Source: Hypsibius dujardini
Taxonomy: Eukaryota; Tardigrada; Eutardigrada; Parachela; Hypsibiidae
Assembly (NCBI GenBank): GCA_001579985.1
Contig: LRSR01006272.1
Coordinates: 1-54,662 of the forward strand
Direction: 5' to 3'
Length of the DNA stretch: 54,662 nt
The notes beneath the pieces were generated by a model. The model was given only the letters and a program-made list of their open reading frames with translations, had not been told where the DNA came from and ran no database searches. Both the position numbers and the translations under genes were made by a program. The number at the start of each line of letters is the position of its first letter. Positions within the stretch are counted from its first letter, which is position 1. This document shows, in pieces, positions 25,223 through 36,224 of the stretch.

Positions 25223-26311
25223 TCTGTCTGTCTGTCTGTCTGTCTGATTGTCGGTGTGACTTGCTATTTGTCTGTGGATGTACAAGTAGAGTGTACAGGT
25301 CTAACTGCCTGTTTTTTGCCCACTTGTTGTAGTTCCATTCCCTCGAATCGACAGTACCATCATCCCTTCTTTCTCTTCCATAGATCTCCCGCCGATTGCT
25401 TTTGATAGCCAGAACATTACTGGTTCACAGTGGCTGGAAGACATCCCTGTCAGTCGGCCACCTATTGCGGCGAGTTCTGTGCCAGACGTGCCGGCAGTCG
25501 CGTTGGACCCAGAAATCGTGACGTCCATAGTCAAGGGGGTCCGGAAGCAGTTTGGATTATCGCTAATCGGCATCGATTTAATTGTGGATAAGACCACTGG
25601 GCACTATGCCATTATTGACGTCAACGCCTTCCCCAGTAAGTCATACGTTTGGTGTCAATTGAGTCACACGGTGCTTCTTTTGTTGTGTCTGCGATTGTCT
25701 GCCTTTTTTACTGAGCGACATCCTCCTTCCCTTGACCTCTCTACTGGCGACATCACGTGGTTCTTCCTATCCACGTCTGCCTGTCTGTCTGTATCTGTCC
25801 ACCTGCCTGCCTCTCCGTATGTATGTATGTCTGTCTGTTTGCCTTGTCTGCCGTTCTATCTGTCTTGTCTATCTGTGTCTGCTTTCGGCTGTGTGGCTTC
25901 CTCTCTTTCTACCTACGTGTCTGCGTGCTAAACTATCCCTAACTGTCTATTTGATTGTCTTTCTATCGAGTCTCCTGTATTTTTTGTACTTGCTTCCATC
26001 ATCCATGCATGCCTGTCCGTCTGACTGTCTGCCTTCCTCACTGTGGTGCCTGAAGGGAGAGGCCACATGCCCTGTTTGTTTGTCTCGTGTTTGCCTTCCG
26101 GCTAACCTAGTTCACCATTTTCCCCATAGGTTACGACGGTGTGACAGACTTTTTCCCACATCTCCTGTCTCACATTGAGATGATTGTTTGGCAACGGGAC
26201 CGACATCTTAGCGCCAACCACCACTCGGTGCACCTCAAGCAACCGACCGGCCTGAAGCCAACCGCTCGAATCATTAGCAATGATTTGAACCCAGCCATTG
26301 CCCGTTCCTAG
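21752..26311 (+). CDS. ITPK1: Inositol-tetrakisphosphate 1-kinase
   Basis: ITPK1 is an ATP-grasp enzyme that phosphorylates inositol tris- and tetrakisphosphates in the cytosol, feeding synthesis of higher inositol phosphates. Seven exons join in frame to 386 aa: 21752-21900, 21975-21999, 24031-24165, 24602-24719, 24814-25113, 25384-25635, 26130-26311. Recognisable segments: IGFWMSPKKLKKM (human VGYWLSEKKIKKL), RPLEEQGPFDVFLHKMTD, DPIENLKKLL, FPVVCKAQEAHG (ATP-site Lys177, His182), QTFVNHDAVLYKVFVIGE, then GIDLIVD and IIDVNAFP with the metal-binding Asp306, Asp321 and Asn323 all present. The catalytic set therefore looks intact. Exon 2 is only 25 nt and is followed by a 2-kb intron. Human ITPK1 is 414 aa; the difference lies in the C-terminal tail. 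It is co-oriented with the phosphatase gene upstream. Confidence 0.95.
22100..22530. repeat. Diverged tandem duplication (period about 225 bp) in ITPK1 intron 2
   Basis: Two successive copies share, in order, an AACTTCTTCCC/AGCGTCTTCCC start, a CCTTTG...GCCTGG...CGGA block, ATACTATTCC, GATCCGTTG/TATCCGTTG and TATCAAGGTA/AATCAAGGTA. Copies begin near 22108 and 22333. Confidence 0.65.
23133..23290. repeat. Three tandem copies of a unit of about 50 bp in ITPK1 intron 2
   Basis: The core CTTGATTGAGATGTC followed by TGTTGTTGGGTATT occurs three times with minor changes, built on the (TTGA)n background. Confidence 0.7.
24246..24560. repeat. (CAGA)n/(GATA)n array in ITPK1 intron 3
   Basis: Mixed CAGA and AGAT tetranucleotides occupying most of the 436-bp intron. 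Confidence 0.8.
25177..25248. repeat. (TGGC)n followed by (TGTC)n in ITPK1 intron 5
   Basis: About ten perfect GGCT units pass directly into about five GTCT units, as if one array type changed into the other by a single substitution that then spread. Confidence 0.9.
25780..25930. repeat. Degenerate (TCTG)n array in ITPK1 intron 6
   Basis: TCTG/TGCC-rich degenerate array in the 494-bp last intron. Confidence 0.75.
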
Positions 26312-26604
26312 ACACCCCCCCTCACGTCCAAAATTATTCCTCGCCTTGATGCATCCCCTCGTTTCGTCTTCTCAGCCACTGCCATTCCGAAAAGAATAGA
26401 GATGGAGAGACGCACGCGGGAAATGTCTTCCAGATTTGTATGACATAGCTCCGACGCTTTCAAATCACGCCCCAAACCAGCCTTACTTCCAAGTATACCG
26501 GACCGGACAAGCAGAACCGACTTTCTAAGTGATATTTCTATCGCAATTTTTCCCATTTCCTTTTAGTAGTTTTTTTGTAATTTGTTTTCCTTTCGGGCGT
26601 TAAC

Positions 26605-27170
26605 GTCCGTCCAATCAACCAATCAATCAATCATTACCTTTATGTGTTGCTTTTTTAACCGCAGCACATTTTTTTCCGTGTTGAGATTTGTGATACACAG
26701 TTTTTGGAGCGTGGAAAGTGCCCCCGCTGCAATGTTTATGTATGACGTGCTTTCCTTTTCCCTGTCCAACATGCCTCTGTCGGTGGACAAAGAAAGAACG
26801 CGACTTTTTGAGAGCCAAATGTGTTTTCTACACGGTATGAATAAAAAGGAAGAGACATGAATGGTTTAAAAAATTGAGACATGCTATTACCGTACTGCCG
26901 AAGTAGAGCCAAGCGAAACAGATGGGCAATAATTTTTTTAGGGGAACGTATAACGGCTCAGAGGTCAGGTCAAACCTTTCGGAACGAAAGCTTCTCCACA
27001 ATAGTTTGGGTCAGTTTTAAAGCGCTCCATATCTGCCCAGGTTCCATCGAAGAGATGTCCGGCGGAAAGGCTAACACGACATGCACAATCTGTTTACCAG
27101 ATCCAGGAGTCTGATTTACGCGTTTGTATGCCTGTGAGTCTTTCTGTCTATCTGTCTGTTTTTTTTTGCA
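26605..27170. repeat. Direct repeat, proximal copy (duplicated TIPRL 3' end)
   Basis: This segment is highly similar to 31197-31850, in the same orientation about 4.6 kb away. Shared blocks include CCAATCAACCAATCAATCA, TTGAGATTTGTGATAC, CAGTTTTTGGAGCGTGGAAA, ACACGGTATGAATAAAAAGG and AGCGCTCCA. The proximal copy lacks about 70-80 bp that the distal copy has near 31490-31570. It contains the exon relic listed below and a + strand AATAAA at 26840-26845 that could serve ITPK1. Confidence 0.85.
26970..27062 (-). pseudogene. Duplicated last exon of TIPRL, splice acceptor lost
   Basis: The 93-nt frame encodes a 30-residue tail ending TIVEKLSFRKV and a stop codon. It is the same length as the functional last exon at 31722-31630 and differs at only three residues. 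The base that forms the acceptor AG in the functional copy is changed here, giving CG on the - strand, so the exon should not be spliced to TIPRL in the normal way. No other TIPRL exons accompany it, so it is a relic of a segmental duplication. The retained frame could simply reflect recent origin. Confidence 0.8.
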
Positions 27171-27395
27171 TGTCTCTAAATAATCCCAAATAACATTGCT
27201 TAAACACTTAATAATCCTTTGTTTTTTTCACCACCTTTTATCGATTTTTGACATATTCCTGCTAAAAATTTTTTCTATCTTTATTCCTTTTTTCCCTTTT
27301 CTTGCCCTAAACACGGTACAAAACACGGTACAAAACAGCAGGGGTTGAGCACAGTGTGTGTAAATGAGTGAGTATTGTGGTGAGTGTGTGCATAT

Positions 27396-28069
27396 TTATG
27401 CTGCACGCATCGAAAACCGTAGCTCAAAATTTAAATCATCATTTAATAGATTACTTCGATCGGACTCGAATAGTTGCCTTGTGTTGTAAAACAGCTCTAG
27501 TGTACCGGTAAATTGGCTCTGGGATGAAATGTCTACACCCACGGAGTCGTTACTGGAAATAATCATGTAATCACTATCGTTTGTACCATCCATCAGTACA
27601 AGTAATCCACAATATTAGAAATATTTATGGTGCTGGAAGCGATGGGACGCACCATCCCATGTTCAAAGTTTTGGGATGAGTAACGTAGACTAACTCTTTT
27701 CTCCCGGACTTACTTCAGAATGTTTTTGGCCATGTGCGTAACTACTTCGCACAATTGTTTTTCAAAACCTGTGTGCAGTATTGGACTGTCATCTCTTAAT
27801 TCAATCTTATTGTTTGTTAGTACTTTAAGTTGTAGAAATCGCTTGTCCTCGGTGTATAGACTACATTGACCGTCACTAAAAATGGCTTTATTAAAAGCAG
27901 TCAAAAGGGATTCAATATTCCGGTAGTTATTAGTCTTTACTTCTCTGTTTGTTTCATTCGAGCCGTGATGGACGATTATTTTATTTTCATAAGAAATTAA
28001 TGTATTATGATTACATCTCATGAGTCTATTGTTTATATCCCACACATACTTCTTATTGTCGGAGAACTT
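27396..28069 (-). CDS. Unrecognised AT-rich - strand ORF pair (possible mobile or viral-type remnant)
   Basis: Two - strand frames follow each other: one of about 119 codons (about 28069-27710, with GTG or TAT rather than ATG at its listed start) and one of 65 codons (27593-27396) in another frame. The first has the alternation of a beta-rich protein, with segments YRNIESLLTAFNKAI, LKVLTNNKIELRDD and a terminal HTGFEKQ. This loosely resembles penton-like proteins of Polinton or adintovirus-type elements, but I regard that as a weak impression. The composition is far more AT-rich than the verified exons. No intact partner genes are seen. Confidence 0.25.
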
Positions 28070-28096
28070 CCAGCAGACTTATGAGTCTAAAAGCTC

Positions 28097-28126
28097 ACCC
28101 ACACCCTCTTGTCTGAGGGTGTGGGT
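28097..28126. other. Perfect 12-bp stem hairpin between divergent ORFs
   Basis: ACCCACACCCTC, a 6-nt loop TTGTCT, then GAGGGTGTGGGT. The GC-rich stem is conspicuous in AT-rich surroundings. It lies between the - strand ORF ending at 27710 and the + strand ORF 28168-28419. Confidence 0.85.
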
Positions 28127-28167
28127 AATCCAAATTTAAAGTTATCAATAACGTAGTTCGCCATAGT

Positions 28168-28419
28168 GTGGTAACTGCTTCTATTCGTTATTATATATAC
28201 TTGCAAAGAATAATAAACACTTATATCGTCACTAACAACAACGATGAGAAGTATGAGGTATCCATTTCTTATACTTCAGCAGCTGAAACTGTCGCGAAAC
28301 AACTACTTGACAACGATCAGCAAGCCACCTTCGAAGTCAGAGGAAAACAATTAACAAAGCAAATAGATATAAAAAAGTCAGATCGATTATACATTCAGAA
28401 AGGCGAAGGGTGGAATTAG
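28168..28419 (+). CDS. Unrecognised AT-rich + strand ORF
   Basis: An 83-codon frame starting with GTG, hydrophilic and charged, ending SDRLYIQKGEGWN. It faces away from the 27396-28069 frames across the hairpin. No family is recognised and no splice structure is evident. A second small + strand frame (28675-28869, 64 codons, rich in Asn and Lys) follows. Both could be fragments of one decayed element. Confidence 0.25.
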   Translation: MVTASIRYYIYLQRIINTYIVTNNNDEKYEVSISYTSAAETVAKQLLDNDQQATFEVRGKQLTKQIDIKKSDRLYIQKGEGWN

Positions 28420-28869
28420 ACGATTAAGACATAAGCAGATAGTGGTACTCTTCGACCTAGTGATGTGAAACCTAAAGTAGTGGTGTTCTTCGACATTTTC
28501 AAAACTTTTTCGCAAAATAAGTGATTTCAACGATATTTTAGAAAAATTCCGGTGCTTTGTCAGAGACTTGAAAGAAGTCAAGGAGAAGAATTAACAAACA
28601 ATCGATGCCAAGCTAAAGAGATGCCGCCTCACAACTGAAAAGCTAACGCTGTCCCTATTAATCAATTTGAGTATTTGAATCGAACTTGGAATATTATTGA
28701 ACACCTTTTTACGGTTATTAAAAAGACAGAAAGGTTGAAGAACATCGATCTTCTTTTGATTGGTTACTTCAAAAATACTGTAAATGCTGAACGGAAAAAT
28801 ATATCTGATTGGTACAAACACAGGCGGAACAAACGCTTCAACTCAACTCCAACCAATCTGCTCCGGTAA

Positions 28870-29632
28870 ATAATAGCCCAAACATTTATCCGGAGATTTA
28901 ATCGTATAAGTATAGTGTAACGACAACAATTAAAATTTTTTGCATGCAAGTTTTAGTATGCCGGTTGCAAGGTTCAAGTAAGGGATGTGTTTCAGAGAAC
29001 AAAAATAAAGGTCTTGATATATCACATTGCACGTTTTTAAGTGAGTTCAGTTAAATCTAGGAGTAATTAATCTATTTTCAAAATTTGTTTTTCTCTAAAG
29101 CCAGAAAGATTATGGAATGGGACAAGATGCGTCTACCACCGCAGAGATAAGTTGCTTACGGGTACGTCAAGTATCCATCCATCTTTAGGTGTTAGTTTTG
29201 CAGTGGAGGACTCTCTTTGTCCGGTCGGTGGCAAAGACGCTCTTTTTCAGACTTGTCTTATCCATTACGACCAGTCAAGTTATGCCCCACCGAGTATTTG
29301 TAGACGCGTAAATATTTTCTAGAGTTGAAGATATGGTGGAGGGATTATTATTATATAAGAGGTCTACGCGATTACAACACATGTAAATGTTCGATGATAT
29401 CTTATTCATACATGGCCTTGATAAAGATAACAACACCAATACATCGATTCGTAACTTTGTCAGGGACCTTTTACCATAAATAGCTTTACCCAAAACTTAG
29501 AATATTCATTAGCTGGATTGCGGGCTTGCAGAGCTAAAATTGCCCTTACCGAACGTGCCTGATCTTCGTGTATGCCATGCGATAGTCCGATATTCTTCAA
29601 TGACATAGCTGCAACAGTTTCTGCTCTCAGCA
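28870..29632. other. AT-rich stretch upstream of the unknown gene
   Basis: No gene is recognised. One possible 5' exon of the downstream gene ends at about 29574: acceptor CTTGCAG, an open frame ...LKLPLPNVPDLR, then a GTATGC donor in the phase needed to join an acceptor just before FLLSAM at 29618. This is a speculation. Confidence 0.3.
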
Positions 29633-31017
29633 ATGCCTGACGAAAAGTGGTCGCGCGATCGTGCGTTAAGATGGCAATTTTTAAACGAAACGATGATCGA
29701 AGCAGACCTAGAAGCTCCTACTCTAAAGCCCGTTCGATTCAATCATGACCTGACCAATTTCATCAATTTTTGCCCGTCGGATTTCGACCGTCTACAATCC
29801 ACACTGGACGACTTGTTCCTCTTCAAAAATGTCCATGGGAAGGTTTTTTCCAGAGATCAGGACTGCGAGAAAGCCGGTTGCACCAACATGGAACCCTCGT
29901 CCGGCAAGCTCATCAGTCTAAACGATGTGCCATCAGCTCACCCGATCGTGGCTTACTCCCAACTTAACGGCGACGGCCCGATCGAATTCTTGCAAGCAAT
30001 CATTAAGCCTGCACACGTCCAGAAAGCGCCTGACCTGACTGCATTTCCGTCAGCCGTGAAAAACGCTGTCACGGAATACGGGAAACTGGATGACGATCAT
30101 TTCGGTCATATAGTGGCAAAACTGCTTGGTGGTCCTTATGCTTTCTTTATACAACTGCTTCGCCCAGCCAGAGCATATTAACAACGGCGGACCGTGGAAA
30201 CGACAGGAACGCTTCCTGGCGCACCTTTTGACCAACTCTACGTTGGCAACGAGCAGGTTATTACATAAAAAACGGTTCAATTCACGATTCATAAACATTT
30301 TTACGAAACGAACAAAAAATATGGTACTGTGCCTAAAAATACAGAAAGCTGTAAAGTTTGCTCATGTACAGGTGGAACTACTGGTACAATTTCATTTCGA
30401 CGAGACTGCGGCCACGCCGAAACGGGCCGTACATTTTTGCTTTCGCGCCACGATTACGACCAAGGAAGGTGAAACGTTTACATACGGTTACAAGGTGTCA
30501 AACAAACCAAAAGGCTCTTCCAACGGAGTAGGAGGTAAGTTTTATCGACGATCTATCTGGATTATATTAATTACAGCCCAGTACAGCTGCACATGTTAGA
30601 ATTCATATTTTGCAGCGATGGTCAATGCAGCGATTCATGTCGCTGCATCGTCGGGCGGCCGTGACGTCCTAAAACAAACTTTGAAGTTGGGAGGCAAGGC
30701 AAGCTCAAGTATGGCGAAATATATCCCGGGGGTCAGTATTGTGTCCGGGGTTGGACATGCTGCTTACCGCATGTACCACAAACCATCCTGGACTAGTTTA
30801 GCCAAGAGTGCAGGTGAGCATAATGTGACAGTCTTGAACTTGAAATTTTCCGTACAACCCGCATATATAGTTTCTGATGAAAATTTTCATTTTCGGAATC
30901 CATACAGTCGAAATCGGAAACGGCGTGCTTGCAACGGTGCCTGGTGGGACGGTACCCGCATTGGTCATCGATGCTATTTTGATTCGGTCCGACCACGTAC
31001 AGAACTCGCAGGATTGA
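29633..31017 (+). CDS. Unknown spliced gene between the TIPRL-derived direct repeats
   Basis: I do not recognise this protein. Four exons fit splice phase: 29633-30131, 30172-30534, 30616-30813, 30908-31017, giving about 389 aa. The first intron would be only 40 bp; the other two have good GTAAGT and GTGAGC donors. The N-terminal half is soluble and charged (KWSRDRALRWQF, FCPSDFDRLQSTLDDLF). The middle has a beta-like stretch (VELLVQFHFDE, HFCFRATITTKEGETFTYGY). The C-terminal 100 residues are Gly/Ala-rich and weakly hydrophobic (GGKASSSMAKYIPGVSIVSG, GNGVLATVPGG, ALVIDAILI), as in proteins with short amphipathic or membrane-associated helices. The exons are GC-richer than the flanks, which supports coding. 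It converges on TIPRL. The start may lie in an upstream exon. Confidence 0.55.
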
Positions 31018-31196
31018 TACGCAGTCTGGAAGCTCGTCCGGAGCTGAACAAAAGGCAGTGAAAACCTCTCCCATATTGAGGTCATTTTTGCCAGTAGAAA
31101 TCGAATATTGCACTGTGTGGATACCCATTTTTGTTATGGGACCTTAACTTGTGTTGCTCTTTGCTCGTTTTGCTATTCCGTATTAGCGTCAGAAAA

Positions 31197-31850
31197 TAGC
31201 CCAATCAACCAATCAATCATTACGTTTGTGTGTTGCTTTTATAATCACAACATTTTTTTCCGCGTTGAGATTTGTGATACGCAGTTTTTGGAGCGTGGAA
31301 ATGCCCCCGCTGCAATTTTTATATATCACATGCCTTCCTTTTCCCTGCTCCGCATACCTTAGTCGGTGAACGAAGAAAGAGAGCGCGACTTTTTGAGAGC
31401 CAAATGTGTTTTCTACACGGTATGAATAAAAAGGAAGAGACTTGAATGGTTTAAAAAATTGTTACATGCTATTATCGTACGGTCGAAGTACACAGTAGCG
31501 TTTGCGGGACACGACGGGGTCATGTTATAAATCTCAAGATCTGGCTTGTGTAGTGTCTGGATAAGGAGCCAAGCAAAACAGATAGGCAACACATTTTTTA
31601 AAGGGAACGTGTAACGGCTCAGGGTCAGGTCAGACCTTTCGGAACGACAGTTTCTCCACAATAGTTTGGGTCGGTTTTAAAGCGCTCCAGATCTGCACAG
31701 GTTCCATCGGGGAAATGTCAGGCTGAAAGGAAAATAGGACATGCACAATCTGTTTACGAGATCCAGGAGTCATGAATTACGTGTTTGTGTGCATGTAAGT
31801 CTTTCTATCTGTCCAATGGTTTCTTTTCTTTCTGCGTGTCTGTCTATCTT
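31197..31850. repeat. Direct repeat, distal copy (TIPRL 3' end)
   Basis: Partner of 26605-27170. It contains the functional TIPRL last exon, its 3' flank and part of the last intron; similarity fades into the (TCTG)n array of that intron. Confidence 0.85.
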
Positions 31851-33903
31851 TCTATCTGTCTGTCTGTCCGTCTGTTTGTTTGTTTGTTTGTCCGTCTGTC
31901 TGTCTGTCTGTCCGCCTGTCTGTGTTTTTGTCTGTCAGCCTTTCTGCCTGTCTGCCTGGCTGCTTGTCTGTCTGTCTACCTGCCAATCTGCCTGCCTGCC
32001 TGTCTGCCTTTCAGTTAACCTAACAGACGCTCTCTCACCGCAAGGCTGGACGTCTTGGCTTCCCGCAAAGTATACTCTCTCAGCATAAAGTCCTTCCCTT
32101 TCTGCAAAGCATGACAGCAATACTCTTTAAATTTACGGTATTTAGCGGAACGAATCGTCATTTAGGTTTTGAAATTAACACAACTGTTTCCGAAGCAGCG
32201 AAAACATACTTACTTCGAACATTAGCCGGACGTCCTGAAGCTTCACCGCTACGTGATCGACACGGAGGTAATAGCGCAGCAGGACAAACAGGTACGATTC
32301 GACCACCCTCTGACGAAATGACGTAAAATTCCGTGATTAAAAGTGAAATCAGGGATCATTAACCGTAAAGTCGAAGTATTCGCTCACTATTTTAACCTCC
32401 ATCTCGGCACAACCATTGTCGTCGAGTTCGTCACAGTAGAGGTGAAATTCATCAAAGAACAGAACCGGATCGCGCTGCGTCAGCAATGCCATGTTCAAGC
32501 TGTCCGTTGTGGGCTAAAACGTCAGAATACTCAGACACAGTAAAGGCAGACCCCTGCCACAGTGAGTGGCAGTTTGAAAGACGCTAGTCAGCTTTTAGAA
32601 GCACACACCTCCACGGTGATGCCGAATGTTGTGCCTGTGTAATTCGGGCCGAACGTCCAGTCGTACTTCACAGCGTTAGGTCCATAGGTTTGGAGACTTT
32701 CAGTTCTGACAAAATAACGTGAGCGAACAATGTAACGAACAGAAAAACAGACAGGCAGCACACAGACATACAGTAATAGAAATAAACAAGAAGATAAACA
32801 GCAAACAGATTTTAAACAGACAGGCACACAGTCATTCAGATAACAGATAAACAGACAAGCTGTTTGTCTGTCTGTCTGTATGCAAACAAAAGACAGACGG
32901 AGAGGCAAAAAAAAGACAGATACACAGATAGCAATCCTCTCAACAAGAAGGCACGCCAATGTCCGGCATATATTTGATAAAACTATTATTAATTCACTCA
33001 TCGTCACACATACCGGGCGTTCTGCCAAGCCCCAGCGCTGGCCACTTTGATATCATCCGATGGCTCCGCGCCGATCGAATTGAGAGCATCGACTGCGTTG
33101 AATTCCACCCCAAACTTGTCGTCCGGCGACGATATAACCAGCCGGTTTTGCACAAACACCATATCCGGCAGGTGCTTCAGTTCGATTCGTGCGTCGTACC
33201 TGTAGTCGGGAGGGTCCCGCAATACGTTCACATAACCTTTACTCATTGATTGATGGGTCGATTTGATTAGGTTAAACTAACACTATCCTTCTCGATTGAT
33301 TGATTGATTGAATGTACGCTTGCATATCAAAAAGCCTATTTTGCTTAATAGTGCCACACCCGTTCTCTTTCTCTCACCGGCAAAACACGCATTTCTGAGG
33401 GACAGTAGTCGTGTCGTTGGCAAGACTATTGCCGTTAACGCTGGACCCAACTGGAAGGTCCTTCCGACATTCAGTGTGGCAGGTGCACTGCGAGCTGAGA
33501 ATTGGCCCTTTCGTTACCTGTGAGAGAAATCAAAAAAATGTGCCCATAGCCAGGATTCGAAATATCCATTACTGAATTGGGTGCTTCATCGGTTGGATGA
33601 TGATTCCAAAGAGTATCATTTAATGACGTATCTATTTTGAGTGATCAATCATTCAATCAAACGCCCAAAAAGACCAGCTAAATTACTTAATGGTTCATTT
33701 GGAAGCTTAGTTGATTGATTGATTGATTGATTAATTGATCGACCAAGTCCCGTTGGACTTACGGAAATGGTCCACTGGTCAAACTGCGTGGACATGGTGT
33801 TGGCAGAGTAGGCTGACGCTTCAACATAGTCACGCTGAATGTTAGGCAAAGTGCCTGGCGGCTTGGTTCTGTGGTGAGGATGATGCGGCGCCGGATTGTC
33901 CAT
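31630..33903 (-). CDS. TIPRL: TIP41-like protein
   Basis: TIPRL/TIP41 binds catalytic subunits of PP2A-type phosphatases and modulates TOR-linked signalling. Seven exons on the - strand: 33903-33763, about 33276-33014, 32705-32609, 32513-32388, 32309-32214, 32101-32039, 31722-31630; total about 292 aa (human 272). Matches to the human protein in order: FDQWTIS (FGPWKLTAS), LPDMVF...FGVEFNAVDAL (LPEMMF...FGIEFNATDAL), KYDWTFGPNYTGT (PYDWTYTTDYKGT), PTTD, VLFFDEFHLYCDELDDNG (EVLLFEDELHDHG), YLFVLLRYYLRVDHV (FFLLLRFFLRIDGV), DFMLREYTLREAKTSSL (TYMLREYTSRESKISSL), and the tail EPVQIWSALKPTQTIVEKL. The 5' edge of exon 2 is the only weak junction; 33276 satisfies phase but has a poor polypyrimidine tract. 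Introns 2 and 6 hold tetranucleotide arrays. Confidence 0.92.
31801..32012. repeat. (TCTG)n array in TIPRL intron 6
   Basis: TCTG/TTTG/GCCT array between the last two TIPRL exons. Its outer part belongs to the duplicated segment, so the duplication breakpoint falls within or next to the array. Confidence 0.8.
32740..32935. repeat. (CAGA)n array in TIPRL intron 2
   Basis: Degenerate CAGA/AACA array with a short inverted TCTG run at about 32866-32880, so it can fold on itself. Confidence 0.75.
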
Positions 33904-36224
33904 TGTTTGTTGACGAAGATCAGTCCGAACTGCGTATTACTATAAAACAGAAAAAATTATCAGGCAAACGGCAATTATGCCACAGCAAAATAATTCCACG
34001 CCCTTGAAAATCCGATGTTGAATGCTAGAACAGGCGAGAGAAGAGAAGGCTAAAAAGAAGTGGGAAGGAAATAATATATTTTCTTGATTTTAGTGCGTTT
34101 GATTGTCAATCAAGTCATCAATCAATTCGTTGATCCTGGTTTTGAAATTATTAATTTAATTAAGTCTGGAATTTAATTTAACTAAATTCAACACAAAATC
34201 TGTTCTATAAAGAACACGTATTGACGTATTGTTTTGTATATTAAATATAGGATATGTCTTCATCATTTAGATAACACAGTAAATAAAAATATCTTCATTA
34301 TTATAATATTTTAATTTTAGCACTTTAACAAATAAATAATAACGAATGATAGTATTGAGATGTTTACATATTGGTTTCCGCTTTTGCAATTTTAAAAGAT
34401 AAATAATACATACAGTTTATTTATAATGTAAATAAAATACTTGAATCTTTTAAACATAATTATTAGTAGCAGTGCCACCGCCACGCCACCTGGCGCCTGC
34501 CACTTGATAACAAAAAAGTCGTAAATCAATGGAGCCACACCTCCCAGTCATAAGAGAGAACGCGAGCTTTGCACCCAGGACAGCGTAGGAAAGAATCACG
34601 CACTTATCATACGGCGTCTTCCGTGAAGAATAGGCTCAGAGCCGACGTCGACCCATACGACTAAAGAAGAAACCTCGTCCTACGCCAAGAAAATCCTCCG
34701 AAATTCTTTTTTGATGTCTCGTCTGCTGAAAAAGACTCACAGTCAGACGACAAGAGAAGTCGTTTCATTTCGGTGTGTTTCGTCGTTATCCAGCCAATCG
34801 TCCTGCTTCCACTGCAAGCAAGCCGCCTCTAATTTTTGTTTGTATTTTTTTCTCCCCTTTTTATTGTTTTTTAAGACTTTAATCTCTTGATGACTTTCTG
34901 AAAAGGTGAATATCCCTCCGAAAATATTATAGACGCGCATGGCCAAAACTTCAAACTGACTAACTTTATACATACGAGGCAAAACGAGAAAGTAGGAGTT
35001 ACTCCTACTCTGTATTTGCTTGGCCCTCACTAAATCGTGTCAGTTCAAGGTTTTGGCCACTGATTTTTTTCCTTTATTTCCTGTAACTGCGAGTGTTATC
35101 AATCCCAAAAATTATCCTGAATCATTTTTAAGCTGCAATATTTCATTCTGCGATTTTTTAAGGCCATCAGCAAGCCGAGAAAGCATTCCGCACTAAGGGG
35201 ACGTGATGGATGGGAATTTCAGCGAATCCGTTTCGGGAGATTACCACTTGGCCAATATCGAAGGTGAGTGACGGGACGTGTGATGCAGCAGCAGCGGTCA
35301 GGGATCTTGGAAAAAATGGTTGTGTAGGGCGTAAAGACAGCATGTAAACATCTGGGAAGAATTTCGCTAGATTTCTATGTTTAGGCTGCGTTGATTGATT
35401 GATCAACCTGCGCGCGCGGACTTACACTTCAAATCGTTATCGGCATCGATTGATCGATTGATTGAATCACCCGCGTGAATTGTTTGCCTTTAAAATGAAG
35501 TTTCCTGTTTTTAGACCGAATTTCATTTTTTACTCAAAACTTTCTGAATCTAATTCAATTGATTCAGGAATTTTTAACTGCGTTCGTTCAGTCGATTGAT
35601 AGATTACGAGAACACTGATTTAAATGCGAGCAAGTGAGTGAGCGATTGATTGAACGCGTACGTGTTGATTGATTGCTTCGCTGGGTCGGTGTTCATCGGC
35701 TTTGATTGATTGATTAATTGAAATTAATATCAGCGATTTTCTCATTCGCACGTTTAATTTGATCGATCAACTGATGGATTGCGTTTCTACTCTCTATGAA
35801 GTTGTGCTGTTGTGTGTGAGCCCGGTTTTTTGTCTGATCAAAGTCCGCGAGCGATAAAATTGTCGCCTTTGTATGTGTGCGTATGTGCGTTTTTCTCTCA
35901 TGCACGTTTCGTCGTTTCGGCAAAATGCGCGGTTTTTTGCCCCGTGCACTATCACCGCCGCCGCCGCCGCCGCCGAACAGCCTGTCCAAGCCCTTCGCCC
36001 TCTTGATGAACCTCGCTAATCGGATTATATACGCAGGCGCGGGAAGATCGGCATAGGTCACCTCAGACACAGACATTTTTCTTTTCGTCTGCTTTAGCTG
36101 AATTCACGTAAAATATAGAAATAAATTTAAATTAACCGAAAGTTTTTTGAAATAATATTCTTTTTTTTCTTTCAAGAAAGGAATATTTTCAGTTTTTAAA
36201 ATTATACTTTAACTATGATACCCT

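Noticed and set aside
26970-27062. Alternative last exon for TIPRL
   Set aside because: The acceptor dinucleotide is CG instead of AG and no nearby AG with a pyrimidine tract keeps the frame.
28097-28126. Rho-independent bacterial terminator
   Set aside because: The stem-loop is not followed by a T run and the window is eukaryotic.
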